The notes below the pieces were generated by a model, which made no database searches, was not told the DNA's origin, and saw only the letters and a list, made by a program, of their open reading frames with translations. Below are positions 46,392 to 59,100 of a stretch of DNA of 64,000 nucleotides, one piece after another (positions within the stretch are counted from its first letter, which is position 1; each line of letters starts with the position of its first letter). Origin of the DNA: Wuchereria bancrofti (Eukaryota > Nematoda > Chromadorea > Rhabditida > Onchocercidae); the NCBI GenBank assembly GCA_005281725.1, contig SSBO01000012.1, positions 2,338,194 through 2,402,193 of the forward strand, read 5' to 3'. The position numbers were made by a program, and so were the translations under genes.

Positions 46392-49259
46392 CATGAAAAT
46401 TCTAACGTTTTACTAAAGTTTATGCGATATCTCTTCGTAGTCGTCCGCTTTTTCACATAATTTTTTCCCCCATTTTATCTCAACTTAAATTTCGCTTGCT
46501 CATTTCTCCTTATCTATACAAGTGTCGTACGCGAAGAGAAAAAAAAAAGAAAAAAAAAACTATTTAAACTATTTCTCCTCACTTCTCTCTTTCACTAATA
46601 AATTCTCTCGGCAATGATACCTAATAAAGACACCGGTACCCATCGTCTGCGAATTTTCTCGTTCGAGGTTGAGGCAGCAAATAATTTCATCTTCCCTATT
46701 AATTAGATCCAGTTCCAAAAAAACAAAAACGATTATAGAATTAGGAATAGGAAATCTACTCATAATAAAAACCGCTAAAGACATGTAAAAACATGCAATT
46801 TGCTGCAAAATAACAAGGATGTATGGCAACTGGGTATCCCGCCGTTCCTAATTTTTTGGGCATTACTTTATTGAGACTTTATCATTGGCTTACGAAATTA
46901 AATTTCCACTGAATATGAAAGCACGCATATGAAATCCATACAAGAATTATCTAGCGGCATTTTCTTTCATAAATCATTTTAAAAAAATAGAAATAAATGC
47001 AAGAAGACAACATAGTTCAATGGAAAAAAGAAGTTCACAAATTATAATACCATACTTCATCCCTCTCCGTACTGTTCTCTATCCTTGCTCAAGTAATAAT
47101 GCCTTCCCCAAGCATCACAAAGCTGATTATTTCTAAAAGTTCATTATGAAAATATGGATGATCGAAGTGCGAGATTTTAAATACTTACCAGTTCGATGCT
47201 TTCTTTGAAGGTAGTAATCTCCCACCGTATCTCAAATATCGAATGAAGCTCCAAAACACTTCAAAAACATCTCTTCCTGAATGTATGGTATTTTACTCAA
47301 ATAGCAAAGCAACATATGTATTTCAGTTCATGATCCAAATATCCCGACAAACTTATAAACTCCAAACAGTTTGGAACTAATAGTGCCCTTATTTCATGTT
47401 CCCAACACTTTTCTCCACATATGATCCTCTGAAGAAGTACATAAAAGATTTTTCTTTGGACTGATTCCAGTTTGAATCTGAATTTCAGCATACTTTTCAG
47501 CTTATGACTGACGAAATATGAACCTATGGAAAAGTAAATTAGTGGCTGCTTTTGTTGTCCTTCCACTAGTTGCATTAAAAAAAAATTGACTCTCAGTAAA
47601 ATAACCTACAACAAATTTAACTATATTTCTAAAAGATCAAATACTAATGAAATAACCCAGAAGTTCACGCGTTATATAGAATATTGCTTATGCTGCCATA
47701 TACAACGTAGAGAAAGTTCGTTAAACAAAGTTGACGCTATAATTATCCATTATCATTACGTTTTCCAAAACAAGGTTTGTGGAAGGAACCACATCTTTCA
47801 GAGCAATTAGTGTTTTCAAGATGAAAGTCACATGAAACATTATGATATATTGTTTTGTTCTTTTTCCCCCTCATCCTTCCTTATTAACGATATGTCACAT
47901 TTAAAAATACAAACACGTGGAGTCAGCATCACAAGAATTTTGATTAACCCAACTGATATTTCTGGGTTATTCTTAGCAATCCAATTAAATTCATGGAAAA
48001 TCATTTTGTCAAGAAAACAGACATACCCCAGCGTTACTTGTAGAACGCTGTTAGCTTCACATTTAGTGACACCCCAAGTAGATGGATTGAATTACTTAGA
48101 CGATGTCCGAGACTGAATTTTAACATACAGGACGAACGACATCGGTGTGCAATATGTTTTCCCAGTGAAATGGGTAGATATCAAAGCAACGACCGGAACT
48201 ATGTGGTTTTTTTTTCTACTTTTTCTACAAAAGAAATAGTGTGGATGAAGAGCTCCCATCTATTAAAGACTTGGAACTGTTAGCAGTACGCAGTTATGTC
48301 ATCAGATAAAAATAAAATTGCTGTCCCTCTCTTTCTCTTTGTCTTCTTCCCCTGTGGTGTAGTCGGATTTCTTTTTTCACAACTGCTTTTGAAGTTTCGC
48401 TTGTCGCTAACGAGAAATTCTTCTTTCGCAGGCTTGATGTCCTTTTTTTGTAACTTCCCTCTCGCTTATTCTAATTTCTAGATATTATCCATATTTTCAA
48501 TCTCAAAGATTGGCTCATCCGATAATCTTACTAGTCTGTGTTAGCTCTCCGTTGATATCGTTGATCAATTCAGTGAGCCGAAATCATTGTTTTCTAAAGT
48601 ATTAGATCAGTTTCTATCATCCAAACAATGCGGAAAAAAAAACTGAGCTGAGATTACAGCAATTCTTTGAAATATATCCTTGGAAAGAGATGACGATGAT
48701 GATGAAGAGTTAAAATTAAATTTGCCCTTATTATTGCATTCAAAATTTGAAACTGATATTTTATTGTTATTCATTATATGAGCAATGCCTCTTTAGCTGA
48801 ACATCTGAAAAATTAATTTATGAATTAAATAATCAGCAAAATAAATCCATATCTTTCGTTATGGTTGATGGATTTTAGTCTATCAAAATGTTTTCTGAAA
48901 CACTGTTGAGGAATTCATATAAAAATTTTTCACTTCAAGAGACAAAATTCAATTAACTCAAATCAAATTTCATAATGTCTGAACTTATTAAGTAATAAAG
49001 AATGATGATAGGATGGCTGACACAATATCCTGCCTACGAATGAATTTTCCATTTTCGTTTCTCCTTTTCGATATTTAAGCTCGGGTAAACTGTGAACTCG
49101 ACTTGTCCAGTGTATACCCTGCAAACTGTTTTATCACCTATCATGTTTTATTTTCTGTCACATGAGCAGCTACAACTTTCCATTAAATTTCATAATTCAG
49201 ATATAAATGAATCAAAAAAAAAGTGCAAATGTTTTTATTTTGTGGCAAAAAATACTTAC

Positions 49260-49766
49260 GAAAAAGTTGTGAGAATTTTCGAGCCACATTGGCCAAGGAA
49301 TATTGATGGAGCGATCAAACCAAGCGTCGTATATTTGCTCGTCTCATCATCTGTTAGAATATTCTAAACAGTTTCAGATAATTTATGGTAATATATCAAA
49401 AGATTGCAAACTATAGCTGTGGGGTAACCACTGAATTAAAGTTTGAAAAACGTGACCCCAATTACACTGCAACTTATAAATGAACTATTCAACAATACAT
49501 TTCAAGACATAATTTCCAAATACAATGGAAAATGCTACTACTAAGGGCGTCACAACATCTGCCATCATTTCTAAAGTAACCTTTGAAACAAAATCCCTCC
49601 AAACCATGTTGAACTTAAGAATTTAATTGACAGTACTGTTAAGGAGGGAAGTGTAACTGACGTTAGCTTTCTGCAATTCATGAAATATTTCCGGTATTTG
49701 TTTTAATGATTTATCAGGACGAAGCTGCCGTGTTCGCTGCCGGTACTCCGCCATAATTTGTGATTT
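49260..49766 (-). CDS. Two exons of an unrecognised gene, partial
   Basis: Exons 49662-49766 and 49260-49363 on the minus strand have good splice borders (CTTTTAG before, GTCAGT after; CTGTTTAG before, GTAAGTA after) and join in phase 0 to 69 residues. The predicted peptide has a basic helical start (KSQIMAEYRQRTRQLRPDKS), then KQIPEIFHELQKAN, then YTTLGLIAPSIFLGQCGSKI. Both exons lack stops only in this frame, and composition is coding-like. A possible upstream exon lies near 49920-50001. The next downstream exon is not clear because no candidate fits the leftover phase. I do not recognise the family. Confidence 0.42.
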
Positions 49767-52700
49767 CTAAAAGTGAAATTCAAGAATGCAGAAAAATTGT
49801 GTGATATACAAGAAACCCATATTCAATTATAAGAATTATGTCCTATATAAGTTTTTTTAAAGAAAGAATGGAAAGAATTTATTCCGAAATCTTGAAAAAT
49901 ATAATTTACTGACGGTTGAGGACCTATCACATCCAAGGACTGCATAATAATTAGGACGTCATCCACCTCCAAACGTATCATGAGCAGTATATTGCATCCT
50001 GAATACGAAGCGAGTTAAAAAATAAAAAAAAAAGTGCACGTGTAAGCATAAATCCGATTCTTTAAATCCGTCAAAATACAAACTTGAAAAGCAAAACGTG
50101 AGAATAAGAAATGTATTGATTTTATTGATAGTAAGAAATTAGGTCCGAGAATCGATAAACTACCACTGCAAAATGTGGATCAGTTTTCGTCCCACTATTT
50201 CTCCCTTTTTTGTTTTTATTTCTGTATCGAAATGCAGGAAGCATGACAGCTACAAAAATAAAATAAAACGAAAAACGGCCTACCCATGTGAACTGTCTTC
50301 TCATGAATGAAGGACGACAGTTTACTCTACTGAACAAGAATGAAAACACTGAAACAAAAGTTCATCACAATTGTAAGAGCTTGTGATTGTGTTATCAAGT
50401 GGAAGGAAACAGAATGATAAGTTCAGTAGAGTTCAGAAAAAACGATGAAGCATGTGAGATGTGAGAACTCATGCGATCCCATTGATCGCTAGTTGTCACC
50501 CTGGGCACAGATGATGGCGAAGGTTTGGCCAAAGAGCCTTTTTCTAATTGGCTTCAGCATCGCTGTTTATGCAATGAGCGAAAACGAAGCACAAGAAGAG
50601 CATCAAAAATTTATATAGAGACATATAAGAATGCAGAGACTGCTGCACTTGCAACCGCAGCAGCTTTTGATAGCAGATCCTGGAAAATTCCAATCCAGCA
50701 ACGGCAATCTCTTTCCCTTCTTTCCATCCTATTTTGTTAAGTAACCAGTTTTTCAACTGGCATAACCGCTTTACATTTCCGGCAGCCTTTTGTTCTATTC
50801 ACCTTAATCTGTCTTGTGCTAAAATAATCACGCATTAGCTTAATCTTTTCAAGATTGTGATGTTTTCTCCTCTTAGGCTTATTACCTTTTCGTTGTTGCT
50901 TGTCATTTCAATGTTCATAATTCATTCAGCACTCTTTCAAACTGTTTGGCCAATTTCAATTATCTTCTTCCACCAGTTTCAATAAACTTGAATTTTCAAA
51001 TTTTCTCTTTCAATACTGGGTGAGAATAGCGCAGTATCGCGAAGGAACAGTGTTTTTTACAATGTGATACTATCAAATAGGTAATAGATATGTGCACATC
51101 TCTCATTGCATTCAGTTTCGCATTCAGTTTTTCCTTGTCGTTCTCTCTCGAAAAAAAATCCTTTGGCACAAGAAGTTGAGAAGGAAAAGTTCTTAATGTA
51201 TGCTTTGGTTTGCATTGAAAACAATCAATAGCTTAAAGTAAGAGTTCTGTCGCAAACTTTATATCCCTTGCATTAATTCGTCCTTCTTATCAATATTATT
51301 ACTTTCCTCATCCTCATTGCAATCTTAATTTATCATCATATTTTTTATTATCGGTTTTACATCATTTCCATATCGTACTAATTATTATTATCGTCATAAG
51401 TGTGCACCTTCGCAACCTGCGAACTTAAAATACCACAGTCTACATTTCCATTTTTTCATTATCTCCAATCATTTAATAAATGACTTATGTATTCATTATG
51501 CATACTTTTTCTGTCTTAATAGCATATTTGTAAAATACATATACGTAAATCTGTTTCCAAATTTTGCAAAAGGTTATTGTATTTTTAATATTCTATATAA
51601 TTAATAGGTAAAATAATATCGATCCTTCCTTCATATCAGCGCTGATTGATGATTGAAGAAGATACATTAAGGGTGGCTTAATATGGTAAAAATATTCTGC
51701 AAATTTCTTTTTTAATTTTTTGTCCCACTTTTAATCGGTTATGAGATAAATCATCGCTGAATAATTTCACTCAATTTATTAAAATTTGCAAAATGTCTTA
51801 TTTCCTTCTAAAAAACTGACAAAAAATCTTTTCACTGAATTTTTACCCCATTACCATAAGTCCCTGCTTGTCTATTTCAATGCTTGCTAAATTGGCTATC
51901 GGTTTCATAACTATGCATTCAATGAATAATTCCAAATCCTTCGTTTCCTTTGTAATACTTTTCTCGGCACAAAAATGAATCACTAACAATCATTCAGGAA
52001 TATCTTTATTCAAAAAATTTATTGATTCAGCTTTTCCAGCATACAGAGCTCAGTGAGACAATCCAGTCTGCCATTATTTTATTAACAAAATCACTATTTT
52101 CAAGAAAGTTGTGTTTTGCAAATTAGTGATGAAATTCGATCTGGAAAACGATGAAATTTTCTTTGTTTGATTCAGCAATAATAACTTTAAAAATAAATTA
52201 AAAGATCGAAGTTACCCAATACATAACCATTTACTAAGTTCTTTTCATTTAGTGGTAACAGCACTTGGACGAACTTTTAATCATTCATTCTAAAATAGTA
52301 GTGTTAAGTTATTCCTGTACTATGTCTGAATTCTTTCATCACTTCATACATTTGATAAATATTTCTATTATGTCCTATTGCCAGTTATTTTTCTTTTAGT
52401 CGTTTTGGCCGATAATTCGATAACTTAATTAAAAAGAAAAAAAACCAACTTAATGTGAGGGTTTGTTTGTTAACAACTGATTTTTAATGTGACAGTTTTG
52501 AAAACTATACTTTTTATTTTCATATGGAAAAGGGAAGCGAAAGAATGACAGAAATTACACTATTTGTAAATTTGTATTAGTGTGTGGATTTACATCAAAA
52601 AATAATGATGCACTGAAAATTTATGGTTGAAGCTTTGTGTTTTGTATCAAGAAATACAAAAATTTATGCTGAAGTATGACGAATCATATTAAGGGATCAA

Positions 52701-53128
52701 AATGAAATTTTAATCGTAAAATTCATACCGGCTTTGGTTCGTTAAATGTTGGCTAAATTTTGTTAAAATTTAGAAAACAATGTAATTCCCCCACGATCAA
52801 GCAGAACGAAATGTCAAGTTGGTTAACGTTTTTCCGGTGAGTTTATTAGATGACAAAAACAAGCAAAATTTCGCACTGAATATATTCCAAATGCTTGTTG
52901 CTATCTTGATTAAACTTATTTTAAAAACAGTTTTTAAACAAGAATTTTCGGAAATGATGCATCTCTGTCACCACAGAATTTTAACTTCAGTATAAATTTC
53001 AATTCATTCTGTAATTTATTCGTTTAATCAGTGAATTAATTAGAATAATTTGAAGGAAAAAGGTTGTATGACAATAAGGTGTAACGGTATCACTGACTGC
53101 ATGCGGGTCTATAAAATACTATAAAGCG
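49767..53128. other. AT-rich intergenic stretch upstream of the giant gene
   Basis: More than 3 kb with no supportable gene beyond a possible minus-strand exon near 49920-50001. Bases 50800-52900 are particularly T-rich and low in open frames. It probably contains the promoter of the downstream giant gene. A TATA-like CTATAAAATACTATAAAG lies at about 53109-53126, immediately before the first ATG. Confidence 0.5.
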
Positions 53129-56100
53129 ATGAGATTTGTTTCAACATATAAACAGTGTTGTAGGTTAAGAAAATTAGACGAGGAAGAAGAGAATAATTCA
53201 GAAGAATTGGAAGATACACCTTTAAATCCATCAATTCTGCAGGAATTGGATGAGGAACAGCAAGCTCATATAAGGGAAGTATGGCTTTTTATAGTTCCCT
53301 TTTTCGTTATCGATCTGTAACTTTGACTTTGAGTAAAATGAATTATTGTGATGTTGATGAACTATTATAACTAATGAACACATGTTCGCAAGTTCGAAAT
53401 GATTACTCTAGCAATAAAAGATAATGATCTGCATAATTATAGTGTTTTTTGTTTGCCTTGAGTTGACATGAACTTAACAAATCAATTATCAATGCAGTTC
53501 TCTGCTGTTTCAACTTAATGCTCATTACAGGTTTTCCAGCGAGCAGAACAGTCACAGAAAGAAGCTCGAATTGTGCTGAACACAAGAAAACTTTCGAGAC
53601 TCAGTGATGCAAGATTTCGAGGAACAGTTGACGAAAATGAAGAATTTTTTACCGTTCGAAATGAAAGCTTTGTACAGATGGATTCACTTCCAGAAAGTAC
53701 GGATTTTTTTAACTTTTGCACATGATTTGAGAAAGTCTTTGCATGAATTGTACAAAGTTATAGATTGATAGTCAAACTAATTTTTCAACATTTTCTTGAA
53801 GCAATAGAAGTCACCGAAGCACGTGATTCGTTGCTGAATCCTAGTTACAGTTATTCAGAATCCTCGGTGAGTGACTCAAAAGACACGAAAGGTATTTTTT
53901 CCGAGATTATTTTCTTTTAATATAATGACTGCTATAACAATAAAAATTTAACGAGGCAGCACCGAAGAATGGTATCACCGACTGAATTCTAGAAACACAT
54001 AACTGGAAATTGTTTTCAAGTGAGATATTTTTAGATTCATTTAGCGAACAACCTGGACATTTTACACAAAGCATTAAACGACTCAGTAGGCAGTTATACC
54101 GCTGGATGAGTTCTCTTGATGACGATGGAGATGATATACTAACGTCTGCACGAAAATGTGAGTTTTATAAATGAATAATACTCGTCTTCAAATGATTTGC
54201 TGAAATTCTGAATGATCAAAAGATTCATGGTATAAACTCTGGTACCATTTTACAACCAGTACAACCAAACGATTCATAATATAAACTCTGCTACTATTTT
54301 ACAAATAGGAGAACGCATGTAGCTATTTTGAATGAAATTAATAAATGTGCTTTTTTTTCAGTGGTTCGCTTTTCAACTCCTCTCAATATAGAAACGAATA
54401 CAAATTTTGCGAAATATGTGTCTAAGATGTCACATGAAATCTGCACACTGGCCATTGCTGATTCTGTCTGTAAATCTGTTCTGGATCAGTACTGTCATTG
54501 GTTGTGTACCGTTATATTTACTGCTGTATATAACGAATTAAAACTGAAATATGGGACCGATGCAGCGATAGATAGATACTGCTCCGAACTGACAATCAAC
54601 ATCTTTAAGTGTGTATATATGAACGCCGTAGAATTACTTGGTGGCCAAGAACGGCTACATGCGAACTGGTCGAAAAGCGACCACAACGTGCATATTGCCT
54701 TACTGCGTGCTTCATCTACAACCTTTAAAAAATCAATTTCTTATGAATGTATGCAATCCTTGGCACATCTCATTGATCAGGAGTCAGCGTTGTATTATCA
54801 TTCAGGTTATTTTCTACATAGCTGAATTTGTTCAAGTACAAAATACAAAAAAGAAAAAAAATTGCTGAGAATATGCTACTTAAGTGCGACCATTACATAA
54901 AACATATGAAGCTGTAAATTTTGTAATAATTTTGATTAAGCTTAATTTGCAGAACTTGATGATGACTGTGCGGAAGAATTTTGTTATGTGCTTTTGGAAG
55001 ACGATAAAGAGAAGCTTTCACAAGAGCTAACATCTGTATTACAGAACTTCGCAGAAGAACTCTGGATTCATATTTTAGCCTTAGTTCTGGCTGATGTTAT
55101 GCTGAAAAAACAAGGATCCACATTACAGGAACAGTTTCTCGGGATTAACCTAACTTCATCGGCTCAGGAAAACGTTCAGAAAGCAAAACGAAATTCTTTC
55201 CCTTCTATAGATGATTACAGCAATCTTGATGAAAGTAGCTGCAGTGTGTCATCTGATGAATTTGTAAATGAATACACTTTATTGGACAATGAAAAACAGA
55301 GTTTACATCTCTATATGAAGCAGCAAGTTCATGGAAAGATGAGTCCACCACTGATACTTTATGAGGCGGATCCGATGAGAGATATTTACCTGAATCCATT
55401 TATTGGCGTCTGCGAAACTAGACAGCAAAGTAGACCGGTATCTAGAGACAGTTCTGTTTCTGAATTTTCAGAAACAGATTGGAATACCGAACAACAGCTC
55501 GATTCAGAATGTTGTCATAGCGAAAATTTTTGTATGAAAAAATCCACTTCCATTTCAATGGAACAGTTAAGAAATGATGAAAGGACAAGAAACAATGAAG
55601 TGATGAAATACATAGAACAAATCATCAAAGAGGCCGAATGTGCTGCGTCGGATGAAGAAACATTGAAAACAATTCAAGTGAAAACTTTCGGTCAAGAAAA
55701 GCATATGTATAACCCAGAATTCGATCTGACGACTAGTTTAGAGGAATGGTCATCTTCTACATTAAATGAGATGATAAATCACGCAACGTCCATCTTTGAC
55801 AGCGAAGTGAAATTGGAACAACTTATGGAAACAGATTTGGTATGTTCAGACTTGAGGTCTTCAAATGAAACACTGAAGTCTAAAAACAGTATACACAGCC
55901 AGATAATGAAAGAGAATGGAAGAAAAAATATATTAGTTGGAGAGGAGCAAACTTTATCCCATTCCGAATTTCTCTCAAATTCAACAACCGAAATTACAGA
56001 GAAGTTTAATGAATTTGAAGAAGAGAATAATGTGAAAAATGTATTGTCCTCTTCTAATCAGATTCACAAAGTTCACGATAAACAAATGTCTTTAGAATCG

Positions 56101-59100
56101 AGCTTTTCATCTATAGGCGAGGAAAGAGCCTCGAACGTCTTCCGATTGATGCCAGAAATGGAAGTCCAAGATACGAAAGAACCAATTTGGCGATTCAATG
56201 ACTTTAAAGAAGGAAAATTCGAAAGTTGCTGTAAATTTGATGAACTACATAACACTGAGGAAATAACGCAGTTTGCTATTGATAAAAACGTAACATGCGA
56301 AGACAATTCGGGAGATCCGATTGACATATTTAGTAACATTTTAGATGAACGACATCCGATGCCTAACAAGCAGAAGTCAAATTCGGCCTCGATCATGAAA
56401 TTTGATGAGACCAACTCCATTGCTTCGAGTGTTCTAGATAAGATATATCCTGGATTCGATATGGTAATGAAAAAGGAAAAGATTGAGGAAGAGCAATCAT
56501 TCACAGTGGAGGAACAGGAGTGGAATGAATTTGCAAACGAAGAAATTGGTACAAAATTCGAGATTCAAGGAATGAATTTAAAGAAATTCGAAAAGGTTGG
56601 AACAAAATCCAATGGGTTAACAATGGCAAAAATAACAAAACTTCAGGACCAGAAAAAACATGAGCTGCAACAGAAAAACTTGGAGAATTATGGAGTAGCT
56701 TATGGGCTGTCATATTCGATAAGTGAAACAAAACATGACGAAATAAAATATGACTTAGAAATCGGAACAGAAGGATGGGAAACTGAAGGTGATGAAGCAC
56801 ACCAAAACGATAATCTCATAGGGCAAAAAACAAACAGTGAAAGTAAAGCATCAGAAGCTCCAGATTCATTCATAGTGATTAATACTGTTGATATTTATCG
56901 AAAGCTTAGAAGTAGAAAGGATGAAATAAACAAACTGAAAATTTTTGAAGAATCGACTGCGAAAGAGCAAGAAGTCGTAAATGTTATATGTAGGGCTAAG
57001 GGTACCATGCAAGTAGACACAAAAGTTGAAAATTCTATTAAAAACAAGGATTCAATATTAGAATTTGAACTATTCAGGACGAGCGGAAAAATATCAAAGA
57101 AAGGTTCTGCAACATCAGAACTTGAAAATGCATCTCTAATTGACGATGGTTTTGAAAAAGCTCTGAACGAAAACCTAGAAATCAATATCAAGGAAATGAA
57201 AGACAATAAAAGCACCAACACAAGGAACAAATTAACATCTAAGGTGAGAGAAGAAAATGAAGCTGATGACTTGGTATTTGAGCTTCATTTAAACAGAAGC
57301 CTTGAACGGCAGAATTTTGGTAAAAAAATAGAAGAAACTGAAATCGGGATTAAGTCAACTTATCACTCAACGTCTGCACATGATGTTGCCTTAACTTTTG
57401 AGGATGAGTCGTTAAGCGATCCCTTCAGTGACAATGACGGTAACTTTCGAATGGAAATATTCTCTCCAAGAGACTTTAAGGAATCCAAACCGAATGAAAA
57501 TGAACTGCGGAACCATCAGATTGCTGATAAAACAGCATCTCTTCAACAGTATCCAACTGAAACATATCTTTTAGATTCCCTGCTCCATGAACCAAGTTAC
57601 GACCAACAAAAAACCGATTGTGTGCATTCGCTAATGGGTAATACTATTCATTCTCACGTCTGTACATATGAAATGGATGCAACGAACAGTGCAAAACCGT
57701 CAACGTTTAAGCCAGACATGACTGTATACGCCGCTTGTGTTTGTTCGACTGTGTTAAAAGATAAAGTAATTGCCGATAACAGCGGACAATCATATATGGG
57801 AAACAAAGCGCGAGGCGCAGAATTATATGATCACCAGCAATTTGGAACTAGAGTCTCATACCAGAATACAGAAGGAAGTAATAGCAGTGAGGATTCAGAA
57901 TCTCATGTCCGTTTTTTTGAAACCATCGGAGTGGATATGATCGCTGAGGACACTAATGTCAAGGTGAAACCGAAAACGAGAGATTTCAAAACTAGTTGTA
58001 AGGAGTCTCATAGTCCCAAGTCATTATCAGTAGCTTCAACAGTTACTAAATTTAACAGAGCATCGGCCAATAGAGCAAGGAAAATGATTGCTAATGCTGA
58101 TGAGGAGAAACATGCAGCGGTATTAAAAGAAAAACAAGGACAAACTGTTCATCTCAACCAACAGATCCTTCAAGAATTAATAGCTTTAAAACAAGTGCCT
58201 TATGAAAAGAAAGAAAAGAAAGATTCAGACTTCACTTTAAATGAAGTAAAAATGAATCAAATTGGCAAGGTCGAAAAATCATTTTCTGATAGCTGCATCG
58301 ATCGACAACAGGAAACCGCAGAGAAAAGCCTGCATATGCGAGAGACCAAAATACCGCCAGCAACAGATTTGGAACTGACCGATAATGATAGAATTTCCTT
58401 TGACGACGATTCCATTCCAGCTCATCTACCATCTGCCGACGTTACTTCTAAGACTTTTGATGAAACAGGACAAAATCTGTTACCAGTACAAGAAATGGAA
58501 CATATCAACACAAGTGTTACTAGCAATGTTGAGAAAGAAATGGATGTTCAGAAGGTTAACAAAGAATCTGAATTTAAATTAACTCAAGATGAACTGGAAC
58601 ATATAGCACATGTTTCGTACATGGCTGAAGAAGAGTTCGGCAAATTTCAGACAAAATTACCTATCGACAAGGATTGGGTTGAAGAAGAAGGCACAAAATC
58701 GAGTTACGAAGAATGTAGCGTTGAAGAAAATGAATCAGAGAAATTTTCGCAACAATCAAGAACAAGTTCTGCAACGTCAGGTCCCGATTCTCAACAGGAA
58801 TCTGTAGATATGCCAATAAATCCAATCCAAAATATCTTGCCATCTGATGCAACCGATAACATGATATTGAATGAGAAAAATGTTCTCACTAAAGATATGA
58901 AACCTGAAATGGATGCATTCAGCAAGAAGGACATAACTAATGGTAGAATTTCCTTTGACGACGATTCCATTCCAGCTCATCTACCATCTGCCGACGTTAC
59001 TTCTAAGACTTTTGATGAAACAGGAAAGAATCTGAATTTAAATTAACTCAAGATGAACTGGAACATATAGCACATGTTTCGTACATGGCTGAAGAAGAGT

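Larger units (their letters stand above)
44391..49259. other. lag-1 upstream region with one possible minus-strand exon
   Basis: Mostly AT-rich and without clear genes. A minus-strand segment at 47189-47276, bounded by ATTCAG and GTAAGTA, is open in one frame (RDVFEVFWSFIRYLRYGGRL) and ends in a phase that could enter the lag-1 exon at 44390; it is only a weak candidate. Open frames at 45145-45539 and 47297-47575 (-) are not supported by homology. The region carries CSL-like sites and probably the lag-1 promoter. Confidence 0.4.

Noticed and set aside
47297..47575. 92-codon minus-strand frame
   Set aside because: Reads somewhat protein-like, but its splice borders do not match the phase of either neighbouring candidate exon and no motif is recognisable.
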